A stretch of 64,000 bases of DNA, from contig NZ_RWIU01000002.1 in the NCBI RefSeq assembly GCF_003944765.1, forward strand, positions 620,001 through 684,000, in the 5' to 3' direction. Position 1 is the first letter of the stretch, and every line of letters starts with the position of its first letter. Below, one piece after another: positions 34,486 to 44,111 of this stretch. Below the pieces are notes generated by a model, which ran no database searches, was not told the origin of the DNA, and saw nothing but the letters and a program-made list of their open reading frames with translations. Position numbers and translations under genes: made by a program. The stretch comes from Hymenobacter perfusus. GTDB lineage: Bacteria > Bacteroidota > Bacteroidia > Cytophagales > Hymenobacteraceae.

Positions 34486-34643
34486 AAAAAGAAGGTAAGC
34501 CGCAAAACGGGAGGCGAAGTTAGGGCTCCAAACGGCAAGTATTCGGCCAGAATACGGAGAGTACGCAAAAAAAGTCGACGGTGGATTGTGGAAAGTGCCG
34601 AATAGTAGCATCTGACGGGTAGAAATCATATTCTTTCCGGCCT

Positions 34644-37600
34644 ATGTCTACATGCTTACGCCCGTTTTTTTTGTGCTTGATTCTGCTGGCCGGGGCCTTC
34701 TCCGCCCCGGCCCAGCGGCTGGCCGCCGCCCGTCAGCAGAGCTACCTGACCAAAATATTCCGTCTTACCGACCCGCAGACCCGCCACCTCTACGAGCGGG
34801 GGCTGTCGACGGCCCGCCCGGAGTTCTTCACCCAGCCCGTTGATTCGTTTCCAACGGCGGCGGCTGATAGCCTGGGCCGGGCGCAACTCAGCCGCCTGCC
34901 CGCGGGCTACTACCTGGTGGCCCACACCGAAGGCCCGCAGCTGGTGTTCTGGCTGCATGCTCGCACCGGCCGCCAGCTCACGGTGCTGGATAATCAGGTA
35001 GACCTCACGCTGCTGCTGCGCGATTCGCTGGGCCAGCTGCTGCCCGATGCCCGCCTGGTGCTGCCCCGGGGCCGGGTAGTGCCCTTTGATGCCGCCACCC
35101 AAACCTACCGTCTGCCTGGCCGCGCCGGTCGGCCCGGGTTGCTGGCCGTGGAGCAGGGTGGGCGCACCACCTACCACGCCCTGGCCCAGACGTTTCCGGG
35201 GCGGCGCGCGCGCGGGCAGCAGGTTCTGACCTGGCGGCGGGTGTACCAGCGGGTGGTGTTCGGGTTTCCGCTGGGCTACCTTACCCGGCCGGTCCGCACG
35301 CTGGCCGGGCAGCTGCGCTATGCTTCCAACGTGTACACCGGCCCCATCGGACTGCTGCGCTCCGCCTTCAGCGAGGACGTGCGCGAGCAGCGCCGGGACA
35401 CCCGCGCCAGCCGACGCGGCGCGAAATGGCAGTCCTACCTGGTGCTGAGCAAGCCGCGCTACCGCCCCCAGAGCGACACCCTGCAACTGAAAGCCCGCGT
35501 GCTGCACCGCCACGGCCGGCCCTGCCGTCGCCCCCTGGAGCTGCGCCTCACCGCCGACCAGGACCGTAAATCCCGCCTCGTGGCGGTGCTGCGGTCCGGC
35601 CCGTCGGGGGCCTACGAATACACGCTGCCGTTGCTGGATACTATGGGCCTGCGCACCGATCAGACGGTGCGGGTGGCCCTCACGCCGCCGGGTCGCTCCG
35701 GCCGGCCGCTGGCTTCGGGCAGTTTTCGGCTGGAAGATTACGAGCTGAAGAACACCCGCTACACCCTGCGAACCGCCGAAACCACGCACCGCGCCGGTAC
35801 CACGCAGGCCCTGTTTCTGCGCGGGCAGGATGCCAATGAGTTGAATCTGCTGGATGCGCGGGTGCGCCTGAGCGTGACGCCCGCCGGGGTGGGCCGCTTC
35901 CCCGGCCGCCAGGTGTTCGTGCCCGATACTCTCTGGACCCGGGCCCAGCCCCTGGACGCCACCGGGGAAACCCGCCTCAACCTGCCCGCCACGGCCTTGC
36001 CTGCCGCCAACCTCAATTACCAGGTGCAGGCCGTATTCCTGAACGGCGACAACGAGCGCCTCACCCAGGCGGCCACGGTGGCGTATGCCCTGGAAGAGGG
36101 CGAGCTGCAGCTGACCCTGCAGCAGGATTCCGTGGTGGCCCGCTACGTGGCCAGCGGCCAGTCGCGGCTCGCTTCGGCCACCATCGAAACCACCACCGTC
36201 ACCCCCGAGAAAGGCGAAGTAACCACCCGCGAAACGGTGCAGCTGCCGTTGCGGCGGCTGGTGGATGCGGGCGTGACCCGCTACCGCCTTACTGATGGGC
36301 AGCGGCCCGCCGCCGAGCTGCTGCTCACCGCCGATAACGCCGGGCTGCTGCTGCGCTCCGACCGCACCCCGGACTCCATCCGGCTGCGGGTGGAAAACCC
36401 GCGCCGGCTCCGGTTCTGGTACTACCTCTACCGGGGCAATACGCTGGTGCAGCGGGGCTATGCTACTGATCTGGCCCTGCAGCTGCCCGCGCCCGGCCCC
36501 GATACCTGGTACGCCTCGGTACACTACTACTGGGCCGGGGAACTGCGCACGGCTGAGTACAACGTGCCGCTGCCTCAGCATCAGTTAGTCATTGAAGCCG
36601 ACCAGCCCGAGGTGGTATATCCGGGCCAGAAAGTGCAGCTGCGCTACACCGTGCGCGACGGCGCAGGCCGCCCCGTCCCCCGCGCCGACCTCACGGCCTA
36701 CGCCCATACCAGCAAATTTGAAACGCCAATGGCTCCGGCGCTGCCCGATTTCGAGCCGGCCGTGCTGGGGCGCGTTTCCGTGCGCCGGTTCGGGCTGGGC
36801 GCGGGGTTCGAGAACCAGGCCGACGAGCCCGCGCGGCAGCCTTTGCCCTGGGGCGCGTGGCGGCAAAGCCTGGGCCTCGACTCACTGCGGTTCTACCAGT
36901 TTCTGTACCCTGATTTCGGCGCGTTCTATGACTATCAGCCGGCTCCCGGCGGTATCACGCAGCTGGCACCTTTCGTGGTCGATTCGGGTCGGGTGCAGCC
37001 CACGGTGGCCGTGTACGTGGCGGGCCGGCCGGTGTACGTGGCGGCCGTCAACGGCGACGAGCCCTTTGCCTTGGTGGCCGACAGCGGCCGGCACACGGTG
37101 GCCATCCGCACGCCCGACCGCCTTATCACCCTGCGCGACGTGTACCTGCGGCACCTGCACAAGCTCACTCTCAGTATCGACCCAAACCGGCCCTGCCGGG
37201 AGCTGACGGTGGAAAAGCGCGGCCCCGTAACGCCCGCCGAGCAGGCTGAGCTGGCGCGCTTCCTGCTGCTGCTGGACCGCAGCAGCTACCAGGAGCGAGT
37301 GTTGCTGCGGCAGGGCAACCGACTCCAGGCCCTGGGCGCGGGGGTGCCGCAGCTGCCCAACCGTCCGGCCCGGCCGTACCGCCACACGTACGGTAAGGAA
37401 GGCCTCACGCTCATTGGCGGCCCCTTCCGACCCGATTCGGTGCTGCTGCGCCGCTCCGATGGCGTGCGGCAGAAGTTTCTGCGGGAGCCGGGCTACCGCT
37501 ACACCTTTGCGGCTGGTCTGCTGAAAATGCGCTGCGTATCGGGTACGGATGAGTTCGGTGACCTGCGGGCTTCGGTGGTGTTTCCGGTACTACCGTTTGC

Positions 37601-40600
37601 TGACTTCGCCCTCACCGAAGCCGACCTGCAGCCCCGCCCCGCTACCAGCTACTACCAGCCGCCGCGTCGGGAGCCGCTGCTGCCCGTTCCCACCGGCACA
37701 CCCATCGGGCAGGGGCGGGTGGAGGTGCGCCTGCCCGTGTCGGGTGCTACGGGCCGCGCTATCCTGCCACCGGTGGCCTACACGCTGCTCACCCAGCCTG
37801 GCAACCGGCAGTTCAGCCGCCTGCTGCGCTACCTGCCCACGCCGCTGCACGCGCTGCCGCCCGGTCGCTACCGCCTGGCCCTGCTGCTGGCCGATAGCTC
37901 CGTACTGGCCCCCGACGCCGACCTGCGGGTGCAGGCCAACGGCACCACCTACGTGCAGCTCGATTCGCTGGACTGGCTTACGCGCGGCCCGGTGCGGCAA
38001 GCGTACTACCGCCGTTTCCAGGCTGAAATCCGGGCGCGGCTGCTGGCTGAACGGCCGGCTACGGTAGAACAGCTGGAGGCCCGCCGTGAAATTCCGGTTG
38101 CCAATCCCGTCATTCCCCAGCCCGGCTGGCGGGTAGTGCGTGGCCAGGTAACGGACCGCGCCAGCGGGGAGGGGCTGCCCGGCGTGACGGTGTTGCTGAA
38201 AGGCACCGCCCACGGCGTAAGCACTAATTCGGATGGTAGCTTTTCCATCTCCGCGCCACCGGCCGGCGGAGTGCTGATTTTTTCTTCCATTGGTTATGTG
38301 AGTATGGAGCGGCTGGTAGGAAGCCAGGTGCTGGATGTGGCTTTAGCAGCTGATGCCAAACAGCTCAGTGAGGTAGTGGTAACCGGCTACGGCACCCAGA
38401 AGCGGCGGCAGGAGTTGGCGGCTTCGGTGGCTTCGGTTGGTATAGACCAGGGATTGGCCGGCAAAGTGGCAGGAGTTTCTATCGTGACTGCACCCGGTGG
38501 CGGGACTGCCATCCGGATACGTGGCACCAGTACGGCCAACGGGGCGGGGGAGGCCCTGCTGATTGTGGACGGGCTGCCTTACAGCGGCTCAATGACTGAA
38601 TTAGACCCCGAAAATATTGCCAAAGTCGAGGTCCTGAAATCGGCCTCGGCGGTGGCTATGTACGGTTCCCGGGCTGTTAATGGCGTGCTGATTATCACCA
38701 CTAAAAACGGTGTGGCCGGCCGCCCGGCTCCCGGCCTCAACGGCCGGCCCGAGGCCCTGGGTCCCGATGGATTGCCGCTGGCTGCCGGCCGCGACCCGCG
38801 CCTGGCGCTGCGCCGTCGCTTCTCCGACGTAGGCTGGTGGCGACCCACGCTCGTGACAGATCAGCGGGGTGAGGCGCGCACCGATGTTATCATTCCCGAC
38901 GACATCACCGGCTGGGATACCTTTGTGCTGGCCTCCGACGACCATGCCCGCACCGGTACCTTCACCCAGAAGCTCCGTTCCTTTAAAGCCCTGATGGGAG
39001 AGCTGGCCGCCCCACGCTTCCTGATTCAGGGCGACCGGCCCCAGGTGATTGGCAAAACGCTGAATTACCTGCCCGATACCGCCCAGGTACTCACCAGCTT
39101 CCAGGTGGGTGCGGGCCCGGCCACCACGCGCCAGCACCGGGTAGTGACGGCCGTGCTCGATACGCTCACCTTCACGGCCCCCACCGATGCGGACTCGGTG
39201 GCGGTGAGCTTCAGCCTGACCCAGCCCAACGGCTACCAGGATGGGGAGCTGCGCCAGTTGCCGGTGCTGCCCGCCGGTACCCGCGAGCGGGTGGGCACCT
39301 TCGCCATCCTCACCGCCGCCGATACTACCCTGACGCTGCCCGTGCGCCCCGACCTGGGGCCCGTGACGGTGCGGCTGGAGAGCGACCCGCTGCCGGTGCT
39401 GCTCGATGAAATCCGTCACCTGCAGGGCTATGCGTACCTCTGCAACGAGCAGGCGGCCTCCAAACTCACGGGGCTACTGCTGGAGCAGCGCATCCGGGCC
39501 GGAATGCAGCAGCCTTTCAAAGGCGCCCGTGATATCGACCGGCTCATCCGGCACCTGCTGCGCGGCCGTCATCAGCCCGGGCAATTGTGGGGGACCTGGC
39601 CAACTTCGCCGGTGAGTGCCTGGGCAACGGTGCATGTGGTGGAGGCGCTGCTGCAGGCCGAAGCGCAGGGCTACAAGGTGGCCCTCGACAAGGCCCCGCT
39701 GCGCCTGTACCTGCTCGGGCAGCTGGACGAGGCCTTTGCCGATGCCGCCGTGCGCCAGGCTCTGGGCCGCGCTGCCACCGGGTATTTCCGCACCGAAGAC
39801 GACCGGATCCGGCTGCTGCACCTGCTGCACCAGCTCGGGGCCAACCCCGATTTCCCGACCCTCGTGCGCCGTTTCGAACAGGAGCGGCGCGGCCGCCAGC
39901 CCCTCGACCGGTACCTGGCCCTCACCCAGCTCCGGCAGCAGCTGGGCCTGCCGTATCAGCTTGATACGCTGCGCCGCTACCGCTTGCGCACGGAGCTGGG
40001 TGGCGTGTTCTTCGCCGATACGCTGCGGCCCGGTACCTTCTTTCGGTACCTGTTGCCTGACCGCCTGGGTAGCACGCTGCTGGCCTACCAGCTCCTGCGC
40101 GCCCAGGGTGGGCAGGAGCTGGAACTGCTTCGTATCCGCACGTACCTGCTCCAGCAGCGCCGTTTTGGTGGCCACTGGGCCAGCACCTACGAAACCGCCC
40201 GGATTCTGGCCACCATCGGCCCCGACCTGGTGGTGCCGGCCAGTGGGGGCCTCGTAGCCCGGGTACAGTTCAGTGGCAGCCTGAGCCGGGAAGTCAGCCG
40301 GTTTCCGTTCGACACCACATTTGCCGCTGCCGGTTCGCTCACGCTCCGCAAACAGGGCGGGCTGCCGGTGTACGCTACGGCGTATCAATCATTCTGGAAC
40401 CCCGCGCCGGCCGCCGTGGCCGCGCCGTTCGTGGTGCGTACCCGGCTGGCGGGGCAGGAGGGTGGCCGCGTCGAACTGAAAGCCGGTCAGCCCGCCGAGC
40501 TGGAAGTGACCGTAGACGTGAAAGCGGAGGCCCGCTACGTGCTGCTGGAAGTACCCATTCCGGCCGGCTGCTCCTACGGGGATAAAGTCAGCGGAAACTC

Positions 40601-40799
40601 CTTTGAGGTCCACCGGGAATACCTGCGCCACCAAGTGGGCATCTTTATGGATGTGCTGCCGGTGGGCCGCCACACGTTTCGGGTGACGCTGCAGCCTCGT
40701 TACCGGGGGCGCTACACCCTCAACCCTGCCAAAGCTGAGCTGATGTACTTCCCCACCCGTTTCGGCCGCTCGGCCAGCAAGCAGGCGGTAGTGAAGTAA
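34644..40799 (+). CDS. Alpha-2-macroglobulin-like protein with embedded TonB plug domain
   Basis: A 2051-residue exported protein with a Sec signal (to about residue 24, SAPAQ). A long series of beta-sandwich (macroglobulin-like) domains fills about 25-1160. Then comes a carboxypeptidase-regulatory-like domain (about 1163-1240, VRGQVTDRASGEGLPGVTVL) and a SusC-type TonB plug (about 1240-1357, LSEVVVTGYGTQKRR to VNGVLIITTKNG) without any beta-barrel. The macroglobulin part resumes at about 1385 (VGWWRPTL, GWDTFVLASDDH). The thioester motif is intact as CNEQ (Cys1600 to Gln1603) in a YLCNEQAASKL setting. It is probably a periplasmic protease trap or envelope-defence protein; why it carries a plug is unknown. 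Confidence 0.85.
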   Translation: MSTCLRPFFLCLILLAGAFSAPAQRLAAARQQSYLTKIFRLTDPQTRHLYERGLSTARPEFFTQPVDSFPTAAADSLGRAQLSRLPAGYYLVAHTEGPQLVFWLHARTGRQLTVLDNQVDLTLLLRDSLGQLLPDARLVLPRGRVVPFDAATQTYRLPGRAGRPGLLAVEQGGRTTYHALAQTFPGRRARGQQVLTWRRVYQRVVFGFPLGYLTRPVRTLAGQLRYASNVYTGPIGLLRSAFSEDVREQRRDTRASRRGAKWQSYLVLSKPRYRPQSDTLQLKARVLHRHGRPCRRPLELRLTADQDRKSRLVAVLRSGPSGAYEYTLPLLDTMGLRTDQTVRVALTPPGRSGRPLASGSFRLEDYELKNTRYTLRTAETTHRAGTTQALFLRGQDANELNLLDARVRLSVTPAGVGRFPGRQVFVPDTLWTRAQPLDATGETRLNLPATALPAANLNYQVQAVFLNGDNERLTQAATVAYALEEGELQLTLQQDSVVARYVASGQSRLASATIETTTVTPEKGEVTTRETVQLPLRRLVDAGVTRYRLTDGQRPAAELLLTADNAGLLLRSDRTPDSIRLRVENPRRLRFWYYLYRGNTLVQRGYATDLALQLPAPGPDTWYASVHYYWAGELRTAEYNVPLPQHQLVIEADQPEVVYPGQKVQLRYTVRDGAGRPVPRADLTAYAHTSKFETPMAPALPDFEPAVLGRVSVRRFGLGAGFENQADEPARQPLPWGAWRQSLGLDSLRFYQFLYPDFGAFYDYQPAPGGITQLAPFVVDSGRVQPTVAVYVAGRPVYVAAVNGDEPFALVADSGRHTVAIRTPDRLITLRDVYLRHLHKLTLSIDPNRPCRELTVEKRGPVTPAEQAELARFLLLLDRSSYQERVLLRQGNRLQALGAGVPQLPNRPARPYRHTYGKEGLTLIGGPFRPDSVLLRRSDGVRQKFLREPGYRYTFAAGLLKMRCVSGTDEFGDLRASVVFPVLPFADFALTEADLQPRPATSYYQPPRREPLLPVPTGTPIGQGRVEVRLPVSGATGRAILPPVAYTLLTQPGNRQFSRLLRYLPTPLHALPPGRYRLALLLADSSVLAPDADLRVQANGTTYVQLDSLDWLTRGPVRQAYYRRFQAEIRARLLAERPATVEQLEARREIPVANPVIPQPGWRVVRGQVTDRASGEGLPGVTVLLKGTAHGVSTNSDGSFSISAPPAGGVLIFSSIGYVSMERLVGSQVLDVALAADAKQLSEVVVTGYGTQKRRQELAASVASVGIDQGLAGKVAGVSIVTAPGGGTAIRIRGTSTANGAGEALLIVDGLPYSGSMTELDPENIAKVEVLKSASAVAMYGSRAVNGVLIITTKNGVAGRPAPGLNGRPEALGPDGLPLAAGRDPRLALRRRFSDVGWWRPTLVTDQRGEARTDVIIPDDITGWDTFVLASDDHARTGTFTQKLRSFKALMGELAAPRFLIQGDRPQVIGKTLNYLPDTAQVLTSFQVGAGPATTRQHRVVTAVLDTLTFTAPTDADSVAVSFSLTQPNGYQDGELRQLPVLPAGTRERVGTFAILTAADTTLTLPVRPDLGPVTVRLESDPLPVLLDEIRHLQGYAYLCNEQAASKLTGLLLEQRIRAGMQQPFKGARDIDRLIRHLLRGRHQPGQLWGTWPTSPVSAWATVHVVEALLQAEAQGYKVALDKAPLRLYLLGQLDEAFADAAVRQALGRAATGYFRTEDDRIRLLHLLHQLGANPDFPTLVRRFEQERRGRQPLDRYLALTQLRQQLGLPYQLDTLRRYRLRTELGGVFFADTLRPGTFFRYLLPDRLGSTLLAYQLLRAQGGQELELLRIRTYLLQQRRFGGHWASTYETARILATIGPDLVVPASGGLVARVQFSGSLSREVSRFPFDTTFAAAGSLTLRKQGGLPVYATAYQSFWNPAPAAVAAPFVVRTRLAGQEGGRVELKAGQPAELEVTVDVKAEARYVLLEVPIPAGCSYGDKVSGNSFEVHREYLRHQVGIFMDVLPVGRHTFRVTLQPRYRGRYTLNPAKAELMYFPTRFGRSASKQAVVK

Positions 40800-40886
40800 T
40801 CCGGAATGACGTTCTTTTCTTCGGTACCAATTCCCTTCCCCGCACGGCTCCGTATTATTGGCCCAGATTTCCTTTTCTATCCCGTT

Positions 40887-41837
40887 ATGACCTTTTCTTC
40901 TCCCGAAGCCCAACTCCGCGCGGCCCTGCTGGGCCTGGCCGTGGGCGACGCTCTGGGCGTGCCTGTGGAGTTCCAGAGCCGCCCCGCCCGCCGCCTCGAA
41001 CCCGTAGTACACATGCGTGAATATGGCACGCACCACCAGCCCGCCGGCACCTGGTCCGATGACGCTTCGCTCACGTTCTGCCTGGCCGAAGCCATTGCCG
41101 ATGGCTTTAGCGTAGCCAAAGTGGCCGACTATAGCCGCCGCTGGTACTACGAAAACTTCTGGACGCCCCACGGCCGCGTGTTCGACATCGGTATTACCAC
41201 CCGTGAAGCCCTGAGCCGCCTGCAGTCCAACCCCGACCTGATTCTGGCCGGCGGTACCGATGAGTACAGCAACGGCAACGGCGCCCTGATGCGGATTCTG
41301 CCGCTGGCTTTCTACCGGGAAGATGCCCCGCTGGTTGAGCGTTTTGAACTGGTCCGGCAGGTGTCGGCCATCACGCACGGCCACATTCGCTCGGCCGTGG
41401 CGTGCTTTCTGTATCTGGAAATGGCCCGGCATCTGCGCGCCGGTCTGGCTCCGGCCGCCGCCTACGTCGCCATGTGCCAACAGGCCCCGGCCCAGCTCCT
41501 GGAGATGAAGATTCCGGCCCACGAAGCCGACAAGTTTGAGCGTATCCTCAGTGGCCGTCTGCCAATTATATCAGACAAGGCAATTGACAGCGGCGGTTAC
41601 GTAATGGCCACGCTGGAAGCCAGCCTCTGGTGCCTGCTCCGCCACGAAACCTTTGCCGAAACCGTGCTGGCCGCCGTCAACCTCGGCGACGATACCGACA
41701 CCACCGGGGCCGTAACCGGCGGCCTGGCCGGCCTGTACTACGGCGAGGCCGCCATTCCGCCCGAGTGGCTGCAAGTGCTGGCCCGCCGCCCCGATATTGA
41801 GGATCTGGCGCATCGTATGGCCCGGCAGGGAAGCTAA
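40887..41837 (+). CDS. ADP-ribosylglycohydrolase (DraG family)
   Basis: A 316-residue DraG-type hydrolase that removes ADP-ribose from proteins or other acceptors using two magnesium ions. Metal-binding blocks are present: LGLAVGDALGVPVEF (about 13-27), WSDDASLTFCLAEA (about 52-65) and the C-terminal LGDDTDTTGAVTGGLAG. The usual first block T/SDDT is read here as SDDAS, a minor change. ATG at 40887 gives the natural N-terminus; the frame opens 27 codons earlier without support. No ADP-ribosyltransferase partner is visible in the window. A bidirectional terminator follows. Confidence 0.92.
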   Translation: MTFSSPEAQLRAALLGLAVGDALGVPVEFQSRPARRLEPVVHMREYGTHHQPAGTWSDDASLTFCLAEAIADGFSVAKVADYSRRWYYENFWTPHGRVFDIGITTREALSRLQSNPDLILAGGTDEYSNGNGALMRILPLAFYREDAPLVERFELVRQVSAITHGHIRSAVACFLYLEMARHLRAGLAPAAAYVAMCQQAPAQLLEMKIPAHEADKFERILSGRLPIISDKAIDSGGYVMATLEASLWCLLRHETFAETVLAAVNLGDDTDTTGAVTGGLAGLYYGEAAIPPEWLQVLARRPDIEDLAHRMARQGS

Positions 41838-41838
41838 A

Positions 41839-41872
41839 AAAAGGTCCATTCAGAGTACTGAAGGGACCTTTT
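41839..41872. terminator. Bidirectional terminator
   Basis: AAGGTCC and TTCAG on the left pair with CTGAA and GGACCTT on the right, with A-run and T-run flanks. It lies between the convergent ADP-ribosylglycohydrolase and cryptochrome genes. Confidence 0.75.
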
Positions 41873-41922
41873 GAATTTCATAGCCCGGCAGTGTACCCAC
41901 ACTAAAGTAACCGACGAATGGG

Positions 41923-43242
41923 CTACGGCTGCTGCCAGGTGCGCACGTAGCGGCCCTGGCGGTCGTAGCGCTGAGCCTGTTGGTCCACGTCGAAGGCGGT
42001 GTCGCGCACGTCGGTGCCGGTGCCGGCAATGTATTTCCAGTTGCCCCAGTTCGAGGCCGGGTCGTAGTCGATGAGTTGGTGCTCAAACCAGGCCGCTCCC
42101 CAGCGCCAGTCCTGGTGCAGATCATGAATGAGGTAGCTGGCTACGTTCTGGCGGCCGCGGTTACTCATGAAGCCGGTAGCAACCAGCTCGCGCATGTTGG
42201 CATCCACGAAGGCGTTGCCGGTGCGGCCCTGGGTCCAGCGCTCAAACACGGCGCGGTCGGGGCTGGTGGGTTTGGGCAACTGGTCGCGCAGGCCGCGCCA
42301 GCGGAAGAAGTCGGCTCCGGCGCGCAGGGCCAGCAGCCGGAAGTAGTCGCGCCACAGCAGCTCCAGGCGCAGCTGCATGGCCCCTTTGCTACGGGCGCCG
42401 TAGGTGGCGTCGTAGTCGTCGATGGCGGCCCAGATCTGACGGGCCGAGAGGCTGCCGTTGGCCAGCCAGGGCGAAAACTTGGTGCTGAAGGCCTCGCCCA
42501 GCATTTGGTTGCGGGTGTCGTCGTAGCGGCCGATGAGGTGGCGTTCCACGGCGTAATCGTGGAGGCGGGCCAGGGCGGCGGTTTCGCCCCCGCCCAGCGC
42601 GGGCAGGGCTGAGCGCCGGTCGTGGGGCCGGGTGGCGGGGGCCGGCTGCCCCAGCGTGGCCGCCAGCGCGGCGGCGGTAGGCAGCGCGGCCGGCGCGAAG
42701 CTGGCGGGCAGCGGCGGCAGCTGGCCGGGGGCAGGCTCCGCAGGCCGCACCCTCATTTTGGAAAAGACGTCGAACCGGAACTTGCTGAACGAATAGGGCA
42801 GGTTGCGCACCGGAATGGGCAGATCCTGGGGGCGCAGCAGCGTCAGGGTTTCGAAGAAGTGCAGGGGTGTTTTGGGGCTCAGGGCCGCTTCCAGGGCATC
42901 TTCGGTTTCCCATTCCTCGGTGGTATGCTCGGCACTGGCCCAGATAGCTTCGGCCCCCACCTGCCGGGCCAGGGCTGGCAGCTCGTCTTCGGGACGGCCC
43001 ACCACAAAATGAATGCCGGTGCCTAAAGCGGCGTAGCGCTGCTGCAAATCGGCCAGGGTTTCGAGCAGGAAGGGCAGCCGGTGCGGGCCGACGCGCGGTA
43101 GCTCCAGGTACGGGTCGGGGCCGAGGGCTACGGGGTCGAAGCAGAACACGGGCAGCAGGGCCGTGGCGTGGGGCGGCAAGGCCGTCAGCACGGCATTGTC
43201 GTGCAGGCGCAGGTCGTTGCGCAGCCAGTAAAGAACGGTCAT
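41923..43242 (-). CDS. DASH-type cryptochrome/photolyase
   Basis: A 439-residue flavoprotein of the cryptochrome-DASH group. The N-terminal photolyase alpha/beta domain (about 1-135) opens VLYWLRNDLRLHDN. The helical FAD-binding domain follows, with TGNAFVDANMRELVATGFMSNRGRQNVASYL and DYDPASNWGNWKYIAGTG typical of the DASH branch. These proteins use FAD and usually a methenyltetrahydrofolate antenna to repair pyrimidine dimers, chiefly in single-stranded DNA. It is a single gene. Confidence 0.93.
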   Translation of the reverse strand: MTVLYWLRNDLRLHDNAVLTALPPHATALLPVFCFDPVALGPDPYLELPRVGPHRLPFLLETLADLQQRYAALGTGIHFVVGRPEDELPALARQVGAEAIWASAEHTTEEWETEDALEAALSPKTPLHFFETLTLLRPQDLPIPVRNLPYSFSKFRFDVFSKMRVRPAEPAPGQLPPLPASFAPAALPTAAALAATLGQPAPATRPHDRRSALPALGGGETAALARLHDYAVERHLIGRYDDTRNQMLGEAFSTKFSPWLANGSLSARQIWAAIDDYDATYGARSKGAMQLRLELLWRDYFRLLALRAGADFFRWRGLRDQLPKPTSPDRAVFERWTQGRTGNAFVDANMRELVATGFMSNRGRQNVASYLIHDLHQDWRWGAAWFEHQLIDYDPASNWGNWKYIAGTGTDVRDTAFDVDQQAQRYDRQGRYVRTWQQP

Positions 43243-43351
43243 CGGGAGAACAGCAGCTTGGTTGAGGGGCTAACAGGTTTCCCAGCAAATCTTCCCGCTT
43301 CTGGTTCTCTGCATGACGTTCTGGTTGCCGCGCAGGTAGCCGGAAAAAGCA

Positions 43352-43384
43352 AAAGGCCCTTCAGATTTCTCTGAAGGGCCTTTG
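43352..43384 (-). terminator. Terminator of tRNA-Asp copy 1
   Basis: AAAGGCCCTTCAG pairs with CTGAAGGGCCTTT; on the minus strand it directly follows the tRNA 3' end and is followed by a T-run. Confidence 0.8.
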
Positions 43385-43458
43385 CGGTCCGGACGGGACT
43401 CGAACCCGCGACCTCCGCCGTGACAGGGCGGCATTCTAACCAACTGAACTACCGAACC
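43385..43458 (-). tRNA. tRNA-Asp (anticodon GTC), copy 1
   Basis: The minus strand reads GGTTCGGTAGTTCAG and so on, with a full cloverleaf. The 7-bp acceptor stem (GGTTCGG with CCGGACC) includes one U-G pair. The anticodon stem CCGCC/GGCGG holds loop CTGTCAC with anticodon GTC, and the T-arm GCGGGTTCGAACCCG is standard. The 3' CCA is not encoded; the discriminator is G. 74 nucleotides. Confidence 0.95.
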
Positions 43459-43743
43459 GTTTTATCTAGTGGAGCAAACCGTGCGTTTGTCCGTTTTGAT
43501 GATGCAAATATAGAAGGCTGATTTTGACTGTGCAAACAAAAAACTGCCTTGGTTGCCTATGGCAAGGGTTTTTGCGGAGGTATTGTTCTGTTCCTAAATA
43601 GGATAGAGGTTAAAAAAAACTTTCAAATAATTTCCTGGCCTGTTCTGCTGGTCTTATTAAGATGCAGTTGTCCAGCTACAGGAGTACATATCAATGCGTA
43701 TCTGCCAGCCCGAGGATTGGTTTGGCCCTGAGCTAAAAAAGCA

Positions 43744-43776
43744 AAAGGCCCTTCAGATTTCTCTGAAGGGCCTTTG
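43744..43776 (-). terminator. Terminator of tRNA-Asp copy 2
   Basis: The same hairpin as at 43352-43384, in the second duplicated unit. Confidence 0.8.
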
Positions 43777-43850
43777 CGGTCCGGACGGGACTCGAACCCG
43801 CGACCTCCGCCGTGACAGGGCGGCATTCTAACCAACTGAACTACCGAACC
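43777..43850 (-). tRNA. tRNA-Asp (anticodon GTC), copy 2
   Basis: Identical over the whole tRNA to copy 1, with its own terminator and the same upstream sequence (GTTTTATCTAGTGGAGCAAA on the plus strand). Both copies look functional. Confidence 0.95.
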
Positions 43851-44049
43851 GTTTTATCTAGTGGAGCAAACCGTGTGTTTGTCCGTTTTGATGATGCAAA
43901 AGTAGAGGGCCGGATTGGACTGTGCAACTCCACAGCAAAAAAAGACAGAAAAAAGAAGTCGTTGGAATTGTTTTAAGCTGGCAGTCAGGTAGAAAAATTT
44001 TCAAAAAAAACCGGAGCGGCAGGCTGTGCGCCAAATCCGGCCCGTCGCT

Positions 44050-44057
44050 TACCTTTG
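44050..44057 (+). promoter_or_regulatory. Bacteroidota-type -7 box for accA
   Basis: TACCTTTG matches TAnnTTTG, 54 bases before the accA start codon. No clear -33 element. Confidence 0.5.
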
Positions 44058-44111
44058 CTTTCATCTCAATAGCTACCCCTCGCACCTTCTCAACCACCTC
44101 CTGCCGTGGCA

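Larger units (their letters stand above)
43344..43927. repeat. Direct duplication of a 192-bp tRNA-Asp unit
   Basis: The segments 43344-43535 and 43736-43927 are near-identical at an offset of 392 bases. Each contains terminator, tRNA-Asp and upstream region. Differences are confined to the upstream end. The 200 bases between the copies (43536-43735) hold no gene I can support, nor do 43928-44049. Confidence 0.85.

Noticed and set aside
34644..40799. Possibility that the very long gene is two genes or a full TonB-dependent receptor
   Set aside because: One uninterrupted frame covers macroglobulin domains on both sides of the plug, and no beta-barrel sequence follows the plug.
43352..43384. 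Palindromes next to the tRNAs as a possible CRISPR repeat or integration site
   Set aside because: Only two copies, each directly after a tRNA and followed by a T-run. They are ordinary terminators. No integrase gene lies nearby.
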